Source: a virus. Taken from it: 64,000 nucleotides of DNA. The notes under the pieces are model-generated. The model saw nothing but the letters and a program-made list of their open reading frames with translations, made no database searches and was not told the DNA's origin. Positions 52,827 to 62,894 of this stretch are shown piece by piece. A program made the position numbers and the translations under genes. The DNA lies in IMG/VR virus record IMGVR_UViG_3300030419_001717, positions 1 through 64,000 of that record; one strand, 5' to 3'. Each line of letters begins with the position of its first letter. The stretch's first letter is position 1.

Positions 52827-55800
52827 TCATGCTATAGTTGTCCTCCATGAAACATTACTAGAACTTGCTAATGTATCTCTAGAAGTTCCTCGAATGTTAG
52901 TATAATCCATTACAAATAATCTAGCGTTGTGAGGGTAGGTTGGTTTTTCACCACCACCAGTAGTTGAAGCATCATATTCTGTTAATTCTTTAGTATTAAA
53001 AATATATTCACCGGGCATTTCTGGACAGTATAATCTTTTATTCCATACACAAAATTCTTCTATGTATCCTGTTATGTTATCGTTAGCAGAATTAGTTGCA
53101 GTTGATGTACCTATATAGGCAGCGTCTGTAGAACCGAAATCTCTCATAGCACTACCTTCAGTAATATAATCTTCTAGTTTTCCATTAATGTGTAATGTCA
53201 TAGGCATTGTTGAACCAGATTTATAGGTAACCATGACTGCTAGAGGTGTTTCACCATCTAAAGGATTGGCAGAAGTGCCTGTCATAGTGGCATCTTGCCC
53301 TGATACTACTATTTTACCTGCACTGTTAAGTCCTATATTTAATCCAGTAGTTGTGTTACCTTTAAAGAACACTGCACCTGAAGCTGCTGGTTTTAAATGT
53401 ATCATTAAAGTGTATTCTTTTTGAGAATCGTTCATTAAACCATTTGTTGCATGTGCAATAGGGAATCCTGAAAGTTTGGTTGTATCAGAGCCTGTTGTAT
53501 TGGTTGAATAAAATCCATAACCATTAAATCCTTCTATACGTTGTCGTGAATAACTTGCTGAAGCAAGTCCATAAGGGTCAGCTAATGTTGAAGAAGGGTC
53601 AGCAGTACCATTTGCTGAAGGTTTATAGAGAGCTATACTTGATGCTCCATACCCATCTTCTATACCTACTAATGGGTCATAACCATTACCTAAGTTAGGT
53701 AAATCATTAAAAGGTATCCAGCAGAGACAGTTAGTATATTTATTTTCGATAGGATTATTATCTACCATTAAAAGTCTATACCATATGTCATCACCCTCTT
53801 CGTCCCAAGTAAATCTCACCGAATTGAGATTTTCTGTAGTCAAATCGTAGAGGTTAACATCTCCTTCAATTACATTTATTGTGGGATTAACTTGGAAATT
53901 CGAAACTTTAGGTAATGCGTCATGATAACCAAATATATAATAAGGTTTTCTATCTTCTGCTGCGGCTACATTACCTGTAGTCATAGTACGTGTATAATCA
54001 TTACCGAACATCTCAATAGTTTGATTTGCTGTAGGTTTATTTAATTGTAATGTTGACATAAAGGGTTCATCTGGTCTTATGCCTGATTTTACGGCTTTAC
54101 TAAAATCTAAATATATAGGTCTATCAGTATAACCACTCTTGATATCTACTTGTCCTCCTTCATCCTTTTCGGCATTATAATTTCCATATCCAAAGTCTGT
54201 GGTTAAATCTAAACTACTAGAAGTAATATCTCCTACGTCTAAATTCCAAGTATTTCTATAAAGAGCTGCTTTACCAGCAGTACCTGCATCGGAAGCGTTA
54301 TATCCATAGTTCCATTCATTGTAAGTTGAACCACTACCAAAAGAGAAACCAGTTTTATTACCACTCATTAAACAAATATTATCGTAAACTTTATTTTCAG
54401 CATTACCACCATAAGCCCATGCATAACCTACATTAGCGAGTCTTCTATATAGTTTTGAAGAACCACCACCAGTTGCTCCACGAACAACAGTAGTGTCTAC
54501 TGTCTTACACTGACCGGGCCAAATTTCCATGTTTATCCAATATTTTCTTGGTCCTACCCATAAAAATGGAAGGTAGGTGTTATTAGCTATAGCGCTTACA
54601 TCTTGGTCAAAGAAAATCATATCTCCTTCACGTCTTCTACTCTGTTTAAGGTCCATAGATTTACCTACTAAAGATGAAGTAACCCCTGTTCCTAACTCTG
54701 CATTAGCTGATTTCCATTCAGCGTCAGTAAGATGGTTATTTTCATTTCCCATATATATTACATATGTAGAAGTTCCTACAGTAGCTTCATCAAAAAGTTC
54801 GGGTTCGTCGACTATAATACATTTACCATTTTCTCCATAAAATTCAGAGTCTATATCGAAATTAGGTATACCTATTACTCTAGCCGAAGCTATTAAGTTA
54901 GGTATTTTCTCCCAATTACTGTTTCCTGCTTGGTCTATCATACCTGTATTGGTTCCTGCCGTACCAGAAGTAGTTCCTGATAAAGCTTTAAAGAATGTAA
55001 ATCCTTTTTGAGTCAAACCATCATTACTAAACCAAGCACTTCCATCAGAAGAACCTGTACCCCAAGCTATACCGCCCGGAGCTGCTGCTGAACCTGTAGC
55101 TGAATCAATATCAAGTTGAGAAGTAAGGGCAGTTAATCTTGGTTCGGCCCCTGTAGTAGCTGCTGTATGAGAATCTCCAGCAAACATCCAAGCTATATTA
55201 TTAGTATAATCTGAATCATAAACAGTGTTATTTGCGTGATTACCTGAGAGAGTACTATACCACATGTTTGTAGTAGCTTTACTCACTCCTGAACCTATTT
55301 GTTGAGTCAACTCACTAAATGAACCGCCATAATTAAAACCATTCCATAACCACCATGAATCAAAATCATCTCCATTAGCATACATATCTGTAGTTCCACT
55401 TTCAAAACCAATAGCCAAGTATGTAGGACATACTGCATTAGGTAAATATTCACCAGAAGCATCTGGATATTCATTATACCATGCACTATCTGTGGCGTTG
55501 TCGGTATGCGATGCTAATGCTAAGTATTGATATTGGGGGTAATTACGTAAAGATATTTGTTTAGTTAAAGCTCCAGCTCCAGCAGATGAATTATATATTT
55601 GACCATTAAATCCTGTTAAGGTTATACTGTCTACAAATGCTTCGGCTTCTCGTGCTCCACCTGTAGCAGGCCATTCACCTGTTAAAATAGAATTTCCGGC
55701 ATTATTTGTACCGAACTTCTTATCATCTGTACCTCCAGTGTCTATATATCTGAAATTTTGTAACCATACTGTCATATAACGAGGCCATGTAGTGGTAAAG

Positions 55801-58295
55801 TAACTGTGGTCCAAATCTATTGCACTACCAGATTCATAAACTTTACCGAATTCACTAGTTTCCGTCGCCGTCCTTGCCGAGGCCATTGCTGTCCCTCCAC
55901 GAATTGGAGAAGTAGAGAAATCTAGGTTAAACGATGGTGGACGAGCATCTGGGTCTGCTCCTGCATTAGTAGTACCTGTTAGTGTTGAATTAACATTGGT
56001 AGTACCTGTAGGTTGTGTGACACCTGCTGTAACATAACACCTAGCTTGTGGACCAGCAATATCCCCATCATCATTTACACCGGCCTGTGTGTTCTGTCTG
56101 AATTGGTTAGATTTAAATGGTGCTTGAGTAACATCATAACCTACCATACTTTTTCGTGGATATGGTTGAAACACTGTTTTAATATTAATCCATTCATCAT
56201 AATCTAATCGTACACATGGTTCGTTATCAGCTGTTTCAATATTATGGTTTACGGTACCTGAAATCCTGTCTTGATTTCTCGTATAAGAAGAATTTTCACC
56301 GGGGTCTAATTTATAAGGCATTATTGTTGTTCGATTCATACCATATCCAGTATCAGCAGAGCCACCAGATACAAGGAAATGCAGTCCATTGTAAGTGTAA
56401 TATTCTCTGGCTGTAGAAGACCCAAGAACTGAAGTAGTGGAACCAGCTTTTTGACCATATATATACCAAGATTGGTCAGTAATTAATGGGGTACATACTA
56501 AAGCAGCTTTATTATCATTGTCAGAGCTCTCTAATCTTGAATTATCAGCTACGACTGCAAAACCACCTACAATTCCTGCTTTATTATAATAGGTTGGTGC
56601 TGCACCACCAGCAGCCCCAGCGAGCTCTTTTGTTTTTGCCCCCATGAGTGTGCGGAATAAGAAAGAATCTAAATTATCTCCTTGTTCGGGAGGAGCATTA
56701 GACCATGTAACAACAAAAGAACGTAATAAAGTTGTGCCTTTATATGTTGCATCATCAGGTGCAATATATAGTCCTCTCATTGCTGTCGTTGAGTCAGTTG
56801 AAGTATCCCTAGACATATCTAATACAGGTGAATTGTCTGGTTGACTTTTATCCCATCCTGTTACACCCGTTAATGTATTGGTTGATACTCCGGTCCATCG
56901 AAATACCATACCATTACATATTCCTACGCCTGCCGCATTCGCAAATCCGTGACCTGAATCGAGGGTAACGCTTGTTGAACCACTTTCTGTTAAACCATTT
57001 AATACTCCTTGATTTGTGGAGTCGCTCACACTGGCATCTATTGCCGTAAATGCAGTAGTTCCTCCACTGATTTGAATGGCTGAACCCATTTTTGTAATCT
57101 TAAATTTTATATCTACTTGTGCAGCAGTAATATTAGGACGACCATCAATGTCAACCATCCCACTAGTTAAAGAGGCTCCTCCCATGTCCATAGGGACAGG
57201 ATAAGGACCTAAATCTGTAGTAACCATAGTAAATTGTGGATTTAATTGCCCAGACGCACCATAAACTGAATTTGTTTCGGCTACGCCACTAGAATTATCC
57301 CACATATGAGCCATACGTAAAGACTGACCACCTGTAGCATAGTTACTAGTATCCAATTCTAACCAGCTTTGACACCATCCTGTTCCATCAGGGTTACCTT
57401 CCCATGCATTGGATATTGAAGGTGTTGCTATAGCTTGAACATTAAATATTGTATTTCCTTTATTGACAGGTTGAGGTGCTGCGTCTTCTCCTGCTGGAGG
57501 TTTTTCTTTTTTCTCAAAATATATTAAACTCTTTAAGTCTTTAAATTTCCATATTGGTTTAAAAACAGTATATTTATTTAAACCTGTTCTATTGTCATAA
57601 CGTGTGGTCCACAGTCCTTCTGGTTTATTTCTGCGCTGTGGTTTAATGTATATTTTTCGTTCTTTAACTGCACCCATTCCTCCGCCTTCGGTTCTACCGA
57701 AATAAGTCTGAAGGAATTCACCAGTACCACCTTCCATATCTTCTCCGACGTGAAAGAAAGAGAAAGTACCGCCTAAATATATTTTATTAGCAGCTTGGTC
57801 AGCATCTACATAAGCGTTTTCACCTAATAATGCGCCTCCACCGGGGGCTCCAATAATTGTAACATCTCCTATAGTTTTTTCTGCTCCATTAAAAGTTTCA
57901 GAAAACCAAGGTAAACTACTGTCCATGTGTTTTGTAATGATAGTTAAAGAATCTCCTCCAGCACCAGCTGTACTTAATTGTGAGCCAGTTCCTTCCTTTG
58001 TTAATATTCCATCTTTTATTTTATAAGCAGTTAATTGAGGGATTTGTGAAGATTCAGAAACATCTGAACCACTTACTACTCCCCCTAGATATATATTTTC
58101 TAGTTTACCTCCTCCATAATTTGGATTAGAAGGTACATTTCCAGAAACTACATAACGATTAGCTTTGGGTCCTCCTGAAAAATCCCAAGTTGTAGTACCA
58201 GATTGTGGTAAATCTTTAAATAAGGCGCTTAGTTTTAACGCACCACTGGTAGAAATAAAATTCTTCCTATAATTCATATTGTTTTTAACTAACAT
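52827..58295 (-). CDS. Giant tail fibre/adhesin with LamG-like domain
   Basis: 1822 residues, the longest gene here. Beta-rich, Ser/Thr/Gly/Asn-rich throughout, few cysteines. Residues about 1610-1770 look like a concanavalin/LamG-type jelly roll (EYTLMIHLKPAASGAVFFKG, PLAVMVTYKSGSTMPMTLHI, IEEFCVWNKRLYCPEMPGEY). A segment near 1500-1540 (SVRFTWDEEGDDIWYRLLMV) resembles a fibronectin-like strand pattern. Such proteins bind host surface glycans or proteins. GGGAGGGT lies upstream of ATG at 58295; an ATG at 58277 is also possible. Long adhesins are normal for archaeal tailed viruses of marine habitats. Confidence 0.72.
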   Translation of the reverse strand: MLVKNNMNYRKNFISTSGALKLSALFKDLPQSGTTTWDFSGGPKANRYVVSGNVPSNPNYGGGKLENIYLGGVVSGSDVSESSQIPQLTAYKIKDGILTKEGTGSQLSTAGAGGDSLTIITKHMDSSLPWFSETFNGAEKTIGDVTIIGAPGGGALLGENAYVDADQAANKIYLGGTFSFFHVGEDMEGGTGEFLQTYFGRTEGGGMGAVKERKIYIKPQRRNKPEGLWTTRYDNRTGLNKYTVFKPIWKFKDLKSLIYFEKKEKPPAGEDAAPQPVNKGNTIFNVQAIATPSISNAWEGNPDGTGWCQSWLELDTSNYATGGQSLRMAHMWDNSSGVAETNSVYGASGQLNPQFTMVTTDLGPYPVPMDMGGASLTSGMVDIDGRPNITAAQVDIKFKITKMGSAIQISGGTTAFTAIDASVSDSTNQGVLNGLTESGSTSVTLDSGHGFANAAGVGICNGMVFRWTGVSTNTLTGVTGWDKSQPDNSPVLDMSRDTSTDSTTAMRGLYIAPDDATYKGTTLLRSFVVTWSNAPPEQGDNLDSFLFRTLMGAKTKELAGAAGGAAPTYYNKAGIVGGFAVVADNSRLESSDNDNKAALVCTPLITDQSWYIYGQKAGSTTSVLGSSTAREYYTYNGLHFLVSGGSADTGYGMNRTTIMPYKLDPGENSSYTRNQDRISGTVNHNIETADNEPCVRLDYDEWINIKTVFQPYPRKSMVGYDVTQAPFKSNQFRQNTQAGVNDDGDIAGPQARCYVTAGVTQPTGTTNVNSTLTGTTNAGADPDARPPSFNLDFSTSPIRGGTAMASARTATETSEFGKVYESGSAIDLDHSYFTTTWPRYMTVWLQNFRYIDTGGTDDKKFGTNNAGNSILTGEWPATGGAREAEAFVDSITLTGFNGQIYNSSAGAGALTKQISLRNYPQYQYLALASHTDNATDSAWYNEYPDASGEYLPNAVCPTYLAIGFESGTTDMYANGDDFDSWWLWNGFNYGGSFSELTQQIGSGVSKATTNMWYSTLSGNHANNTVYDSDYTNNIAWMFAGDSHTAATTGAEPRLTALTSQLDIDSATGSAAAPGGIAWGTGSSDGSAWFSNDGLTQKGFTFFKALSGTTSGTAGTNTGMIDQAGNSNWEKIPNLIASARVIGIPNFDIDSEFYGENGKCIIVDEPELFDEATVGTSTYVIYMGNENNHLTDAEWKSANAELGTGVTSSLVGKSMDLKQSRRREGDMIFFDQDVSAIANNTYLPFLWVGPRKYWINMEIWPGQCKTVDTTVVRGATGGGSSKLYRRLANVGYAWAYGGNAENKVYDNICLMSGNKTGFSFGSGSTYNEWNYGYNASDAGTAGKAALYRNTWNLDVGDITSSSLDLTTDFGYGNYNAEKDEGGQVDIKSGYTDRPIYLDFSKAVKSGIRPDEPFMSTLQLNKPTANQTIEMFGNDYTRTMTTGNVAAAEDRKPYYIFGYHDALPKVSNFQVNPTINVIEGDVNLYDLTTENLNSVRFTWDEEGDDIWYRLLMVDNNPIENKYTNCLCWIPFNDLPNLGNGYDPLVGIEDGYGASSIALYKPSANGTADPSSTLADPYGLASASYSRQRIEGFNGYGFYSTNTTGSDTTKLSGFPIAHATNGLMNDSQKEYTLMIHLKPAASGAVFFKGNTTTGLNIGLNSAGKIVVSGQDATMTGTSANPLDGETPLAVMVTYKSGSTMPMTLHINGKLEDYITEGSAMRDFGSTDAAYIGTSTATNSANDNITGYIEEFCVWNKRLYCPEMPGEYIFNTKELTEYDASTTGGGEKPTYPHNARLFVMDYTNIRGTSRDTLASSSNVSWRTTIA

Positions 58296-58297
58296 AT

Positions 58298-61200
58298 CTA
58301 AATTGTTACCCTCCCGGTTCTAAAGGGATTAATACCTATTGTACTGCTCTTGGATTTTAATTTTCCTACTGTTAATGTTTCCACTACCATCGTTTTCTCT
58401 CCTGCTGTTTTGGCTTGAGCACGGTCTTGCCAATTTTTCAACATACTTCTTACGCGGTCGCCAGTATTTAAAGCTTTGTTAGAAATTATCTTACCACTAG
58501 TGTTAGGCATAAATAATTCAGGGCCCTTTTCTCCTACCACATATGGTAAATCCCGTCCTGAGAATCCACCTTGAGCCATTCCTTTAACATACATCCCATT
58601 AGCACCGAAAATTAGACCGGAAAGACCTTCATCATCGGTCATGAATCCTTTTTTAGGACCATAACCATAACCCCATCTGTCTTCATCCTTCCTTTCTTGG
58701 CTTGCCTGACCAAATTCTGCAACATCCTTTAACCCTTCGTAGACTTGTAGGATTACATCTACAATACTTTGTATACCCGCGACAAGAGATTCCCAGCCTT
58801 GTTCAGCCAACTGATAAGCGAAGTCTGCGGCCTCTTTTATCCAATCTCGAAGGTTTCCGAATGCCTCTACTACTGCTTTGAACCATTTATTTTCAGATAT
58901 TGTTTCCCATACACCACCAAGAGCCTCCCAAATTTGTCCACCTAACCATATGAAAATACCTCCTAAAGCGTAAAATTCCATTCCTAATCTATGTACAACT
59001 GGGAAAATGGTGTCTTCCCAAGCAGCTTTAACAGTATCGGCTATTGATGCCCATGCATCTCCTAAACCATTCATTATCCATGTAGTAACTCCTAACTCTT
59101 TGTTAAGAGTATAGATTCCATATATTACTCCTACTATGGCTAAACCTATAGCTACTATTAACAGAACAATAGGAACTGCTGTCAAAGCCCACATTGCTCC
59201 CGTTAACAGATATGTTGCTCCTGTCCAGAGAGCTGTTCCTATCGCAGTTAGGGATATACTTCCTACAAGTCCCATTAACGCAGTTGCAAGGAAACCTAGA
59301 GGAGTGAGTAAAGCCCATTTAGCAGCAGTAAGAAGTCCTGTTGCTCCCGCAGATAAGAATTCTGAAATAGTTTCAGCGTTTGTCCATGCAGTATAAATCT
59401 TTTTGGCAAGTATTACTAGTGGATATAATGGAAGTAATAACATCATGCCTATTCTTAAAGCACCTTTAGCAGCATTGTTTGCCCAAGTTGCTCCAGCAGA
59501 TAGGAAATCTGCAACACTCTCAGCGTTAGTCCATGCAGTATAAACTTTTTTGACTGCTATCACTACTAAATATAATGGAGGGAATAATATCATTGCTGCA
59601 TATAAGGCATATTTAGCTATCGTCAGTGCCATGTCTGCCATCCATTCTTTTACAGTAGCCGCAGCAGATGCTAATTTAGCTTTAACTCCTTCCCATGTGG
59701 ATATTGTATTACCCTTTCTAATGTAATTCGACATAAATAAGAAATAATTGTGTCTTATTAATTGTAGTGTTGACATTTCTTGTAACCGTGTTTCCTGTAG
59801 GAATCCAGCATAATAAGTACTTTGTAACATAATTCGTATAGCATTATATGCATTAGATATACCTAATTGTATATTTCCAAATTGAAGAACTTTATTTAGA
59901 ATATGATATGCTACTACTACCTTAAGTAAATCAGTAGGCATTTTTTCTAATAATCCTACTACTACCTTTAATGGTATAGCATACATTTGTAATATACTAA
60001 TACCAAAAGAACCTTCTTCTGAAAATCTCCTTAAAACAACAACTGTTTTTTGTAATAAATCGACCATAAGACCAACACCATTAACAGCTATATCTTGTAT
60101 ATTTTGACCAAATGCAGTTAATTCATACCCTGCTTCAGTTTCTGCCACGAGTAAATCTTTAAGTGTTTGTACTCCATCTACTAAGGCTTGATGAAAAGCG
60201 TTCATATACTGAGTTCCTTCATAATTTGCGTCTCTCATAAAGAAAACTGCTGCTATATTATTCTTCAGAATCTGTGTTTGTGCCTGAATTGATTCATTTT
60301 GAATTCTAACCATTTCGTCCAATTCTCCACCAGATTCTGCTGTATCACGAACTGCTTTATCAAACTCTTCAGCGTTTTGTACTAAGTGAATAAACGCAGT
60401 AGCACCACGCACATTCAAATCATCAATTAATGTTGTAAGTAATTCTGTATTGTTAGCTACTTCATCACCTACAGCTTCTTTAAATCTCATTGCTATTTCT
60501 GTAAGGGGTAGCATTTCCCCTGCGGCATCTTTAATGTTGATACCCATTTTCTTAAAAGCAGCTGTATTATCCTCTGCTTTTTCTGCAAATTCTGCTAAAG
60601 CCTGTCTTAAACCACGACCTGCAATACCAGCCTCTAAAGCTCTATTAGTCAAGACCTGTAAAGCACCTAACAGTTGGTCTATAGATTGCCCTGTAGCGGT
60701 AAAGAAAGGTAGAGCAAACTTAACAGCGCTTGATAAATCTTCATACTCTATTAAAGACTTCTGAATAGCATGTGCAAATTTATCTGTCACTTGTGATGCT
60801 TCATTCATCTCTAATCCGAAACCTTTGATAGTCTGTGTGGTTAATTTAGAAATAGTATTATGGTCACCTTGCACAGCCATAGATAATTTTAAAGTTTCTG
60901 GTAACACTGTCATTGCCTCATCAGCGGTTAAACCTGCCGATGCAAGTTGATAAAGACCAGTGGCACCATTTTGCATCTCCAATCCAAATTGTTGACCAAA
61001 TTGAGTAACCATTTCACCAGTGTCAAATAATGTATCTCTGGTTTCCATCCAAACTGAGTTTGCATTTAAGAGCTCTCTTTCGAATTCTACTAAAGCTTGT
61101 GTATTTTGTGAAAGTTTATAATAGAAAGCTGTCATAGCTGCGACAGTTTCTTTTAAAGCGTCTGTAAATCCTCTTTTAAGTCCGTCTATTGCTTGGTTAG

Positions 61201-61999
61201 TGAGAACCTTAATATTTTGTGTTTGTTTCTTAGTTTCTACGTTAACGTCTTTAACTGCTTTTTCGTGTTTTTTATAGAGGGCTATTAATTCTTTTTCTTC
61301 TTTATTTAATTTAGATTCTTCCTTAGCTAAAGCTGCCACTAATTTACTGTGGTCTCTTTCCAAGATATTTATTTCTTTAAGCTGTTGTTTATTTTCTTCG
61401 TGAAGTGCTACTTTTTTCTTTAAATCATCTACAGTAGCTTTACCAGCTTTAACTAATTTACCAGTATCTATTACAGCTTGTTTGGAACCTTCAGCTCTAT
61501 CCTTGAAAAAGTCTACTACAGCTGAGCGTTGTTCTTTAGTCATCTTGGTAAAGTTTTGCATCATCTTTGCCATCTGTTGTGACTCAGACATTGCAGCTTT
61601 ACCAGTCATTTTTATACCCTTAAATAGAGCATTAAATTGACCGGGAGCAGCTTTACCCATTTTAGATTTTAATTTAGCAATCGCTCCACCTGTTTCAAGA
61701 GCCATCGCTCCACTACTACTTAAAGAACGTATCTTTTTAATAGTTCGAGCAGAAGAACCTTCTAATTCTTTAGCTGATTTGGCTTGAAAAGATTTAATAG
61801 CTTTACCTTGAGCATTTAAAGCTTGTGAAGTTGATGCTAAGTTCTGTTTTGCGGCCTCTAATTTCTTAGCCCGCATTTTACTATAGATTCCGCCGACAGC
61901 ACCTGCAATAAGACCTCCTGCCTTATTCAAAGATTGCTGTGAAGGTACAGCTAATCCGACTGCAACACGAGCAGCAAAAACCTGACCTGCAAAACCCAT
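58298..61999 (-). CDS. Tail tape measure protein
   Basis: 1233 residues. The N-terminal third is coiled coil (KLEAAKQNLASTSQALNAQG, LVAALAKEESKLNKEEKELI). Residues about 330-510 carry the conserved phage tape measure core (AMTVLPETLKLSMAVQGDHN, FALPFFTATGQSIDQLLGAL, AGIAGRGLRQALAEFAEKAE). Residues about 780-1010 hold several hydrophobic segments, as expected for the part inserted in the host membrane on DNA delivery, and a duplicated segment (YTAWTNAESVADFLSAGATW / YTAWTNAETISEFLSAGATG). Length determines tail length; 1233 residues predict a tail of roughly 180 nm at 1.5 angstrom per residue. It overlaps nothing and follows the chaperone genes directly. Confidence 0.92.
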   Translation of the reverse strand: MGFAGQVFAARVAVGLAVPSQQSLNKAGGLIAGAVGGIYSKMRAKKLEAAKQNLASTSQALNAQGKAIKSFQAKSAKELEGSSARTIKKIRSLSSSGAMALETGGAIAKLKSKMGKAAPGQFNALFKGIKMTGKAAMSESQQMAKMMQNFTKMTKEQRSAVVDFFKDRAEGSKQAVIDTGKLVKAGKATVDDLKKKVALHEENKQQLKEINILERDHSKLVAALAKEESKLNKEEKELIALYKKHEKAVKDVNVETKKQTQNIKVLTNQAIDGLKRGFTDALKETVAAMTAFYYKLSQNTQALVEFERELLNANSVWMETRDTLFDTGEMVTQFGQQFGLEMQNGATGLYQLASAGLTADEAMTVLPETLKLSMAVQGDHNTISKLTTQTIKGFGLEMNEASQVTDKFAHAIQKSLIEYEDLSSAVKFALPFFTATGQSIDQLLGALQVLTNRALEAGIAGRGLRQALAEFAEKAEDNTAAFKKMGINIKDAAGEMLPLTEIAMRFKEAVGDEVANNTELLTTLIDDLNVRGATAFIHLVQNAEEFDKAVRDTAESGGELDEMVRIQNESIQAQTQILKNNIAAVFFMRDANYEGTQYMNAFHQALVDGVQTLKDLLVAETEAGYELTAFGQNIQDIAVNGVGLMVDLLQKTVVVLRRFSEEGSFGISILQMYAIPLKVVVGLLEKMPTDLLKVVVAYHILNKVLQFGNIQLGISNAYNAIRIMLQSTYYAGFLQETRLQEMSTLQLIRHNYFLFMSNYIRKGNTISTWEGVKAKLASAAATVKEWMADMALTIAKYALYAAMILFPPLYLVVIAVKKVYTAWTNAESVADFLSAGATWANNAAKGALRIGMMLLLPLYPLVILAKKIYTAWTNAETISEFLSAGATGLLTAAKWALLTPLGFLATALMGLVGSISLTAIGTALWTGATYLLTGAMWALTAVPIVLLIVAIGLAIVGVIYGIYTLNKELGVTTWIMNGLGDAWASIADTVKAAWEDTIFPVVHRLGMEFYALGGIFIWLGGQIWEALGGVWETISENKWFKAVVEAFGNLRDWIKEAADFAYQLAEQGWESLVAGIQSIVDVILQVYEGLKDVAEFGQASQERKDEDRWGYGYGPKKGFMTDDEGLSGLIFGANGMYVKGMAQGGFSGRDLPYVVGEKGPELFMPNTSGKIISNKALNTGDRVRSMLKNWQDRAQAKTAGEKTMVVETLTVGKLKSKSSTIGINPFRTGRVTI

Positions 62000-62000
62000 A

Positions 62001-62471
62001 CTATTCTACCGTCTTATATTCTGTATTTTTCAATTCCTTCTTTTCATACGTTGGTGGTATTAGATTTCTATTCTCTAATGTGGGTTCATTTCCTCCTAGA
62101 CCATCGTCGACAGGGGTTCTAAGTTCTGTTCCCTCTTGTGATGAAGGTAAAGCATTTTCATCTAGAAGAGAGTTACTCTTGAACGTGTCAAAACTTTGGG
62201 CTATTTCTTGCTTTCCAACCATTGTCTTATATTTTCTTTGCTTGGCTACATATCTATGCCATGTTTGTCTTATACTAGGCTGATTTTTAGCCATCTCACT
62301 TACATTTTTATCTGTATAGCCATCCATACAGTGTAATTCTTCATATTCATTATAGGCTTGTAAAAGCCCTTGCAGCTCATAATTGGGAGTATTTTTTATT
62401 TCCTCCCATGACATGCCTAAATATTTCATCAGTGGAATCCAGAGTAACACCGGTTCAGGTGTCTCCGTCAT
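62001..62471 (-). CDS. Tail assembly chaperone, downstream part (T-like)
   Basis: 156 residues from ATG at 62471 (MTETPEPVLLWIPLMKYLGM). It follows the upstream chaperone gene with a -1 frame relation and directly precedes the tape measure gene, as gene T follows G in lambda-like phages. EEIKNTPNYELQGLLQAYNE is helical; the C-terminus is polar. The frame is open upstream to the slippery site at 62480-62486, so most of it may be made only as a fusion with the upstream product. Confidence 0.75.
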   Translation of the reverse strand: MTETPEPVLLWIPLMKYLGMSWEEIKNTPNYELQGLLQAYNEYEELHCMDGYTDKNVSEMAKNQPSIRQTWHRYVAKQRKYKTMVGKQEIAQSFDTFKSNSLLDENALPSSQEGTELRTPVDDGLGGNEPTLENRNLIPPTYEKKELKNTEYKTVE

Positions 62472-62473
62472 CC

Positions 62474-62857
62474 TCAACGAAAATTTACAGCTGTCTCTTG
62501 CTCCATTCCGATTACTTTATTTGCTATGGTATATTTAAGTGTTGTTGGTAGTTGGTGCCAATTCTCTTCGGTAATTGTAGCATTATCTGGACTCTTTTCG
62601 TTTGCTTTAAGAATCATTTTGAGAACTCTTTCTGTTCCTATCTTTTGATAGTATTCGTTTTGTTCTGCTTCATTTTTGAATTTGAGTTTATTCATCTTTG
62701 GTTCTTCGTTTTCTGTTAATTCAGAATACTGAATATCTAACATCTTTCCTCTAAACTCAATGCTTTCGGATAATACTTTTTCCGTTAAACCGGTTAGGTC
62801 CTCCATCGACCACACTTCTTGTTCTTTTTCTTCTTCTTTTATCTCTTTTTCAGACAT
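62474..62857 (-). CDS. Tail assembly chaperone, upstream part (G-like)
   Basis: 127 residues, acidic helical N-terminus (MSEKEIKEEEKEQEVWSMED), then GLTEKVLSESIEFRGKMLDI and NEYYQKIGTERVLKMILKAN. Position between tail tube and tape measure and the frameshift site at its end identify it as the G-type chaperone that coats the tape measure during tail assembly. It ends ...VNFR-stop at 62474. The ribosome site AGGAGGAAAAA lies before ATG at 62857. Confidence 0.75.
   Translation of the reverse strand: MSEKEIKEEEKEQEVWSMEDLTGLTEKVLSESIEFRGKMLDIQYSELTENEEPKMNKLKFKNEAEQNEYYQKIGTERVLKMILKANEKSPDNATITEENWHQLPTTLKYTIANKVIGMEQETAVNFR
62480..62486 (-). other. Programmed -1 frameshift slippery heptamer AAATTTT
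   Basis: On the minus strand the zero frame reads GTA AAT TTT CGT TGA, so the heptamer A-AAT-TTT is in exact X-XXY-YYZ phase. A -1 slip continues as TCG TTG AGG ATG ACG, which is precisely the frame of the downstream chaperone gene. Only 4 bases separate the heptamer from the zero-frame stop. This arrangement at the G/T position is a hallmark of tailed phages. Confidence 0.78.
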
Positions 62858-62870
62858 TTTTTCCTCCTAA

Positions 62871-62894
62871 AAGGAGGGGACTAAGTCCCCCCTT
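62871..62894 (-). terminator. Hairpin between tail tube and chaperone genes
   Basis: GGGGAC (62876-62881), loop TAA, GTCCCC (62885-62890), extended by AAGG/CCTT with one bulged A. It overlaps the stop of the tail tube gene and may reduce read-through so that tail tube protein is made in excess. Confidence 0.55.
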
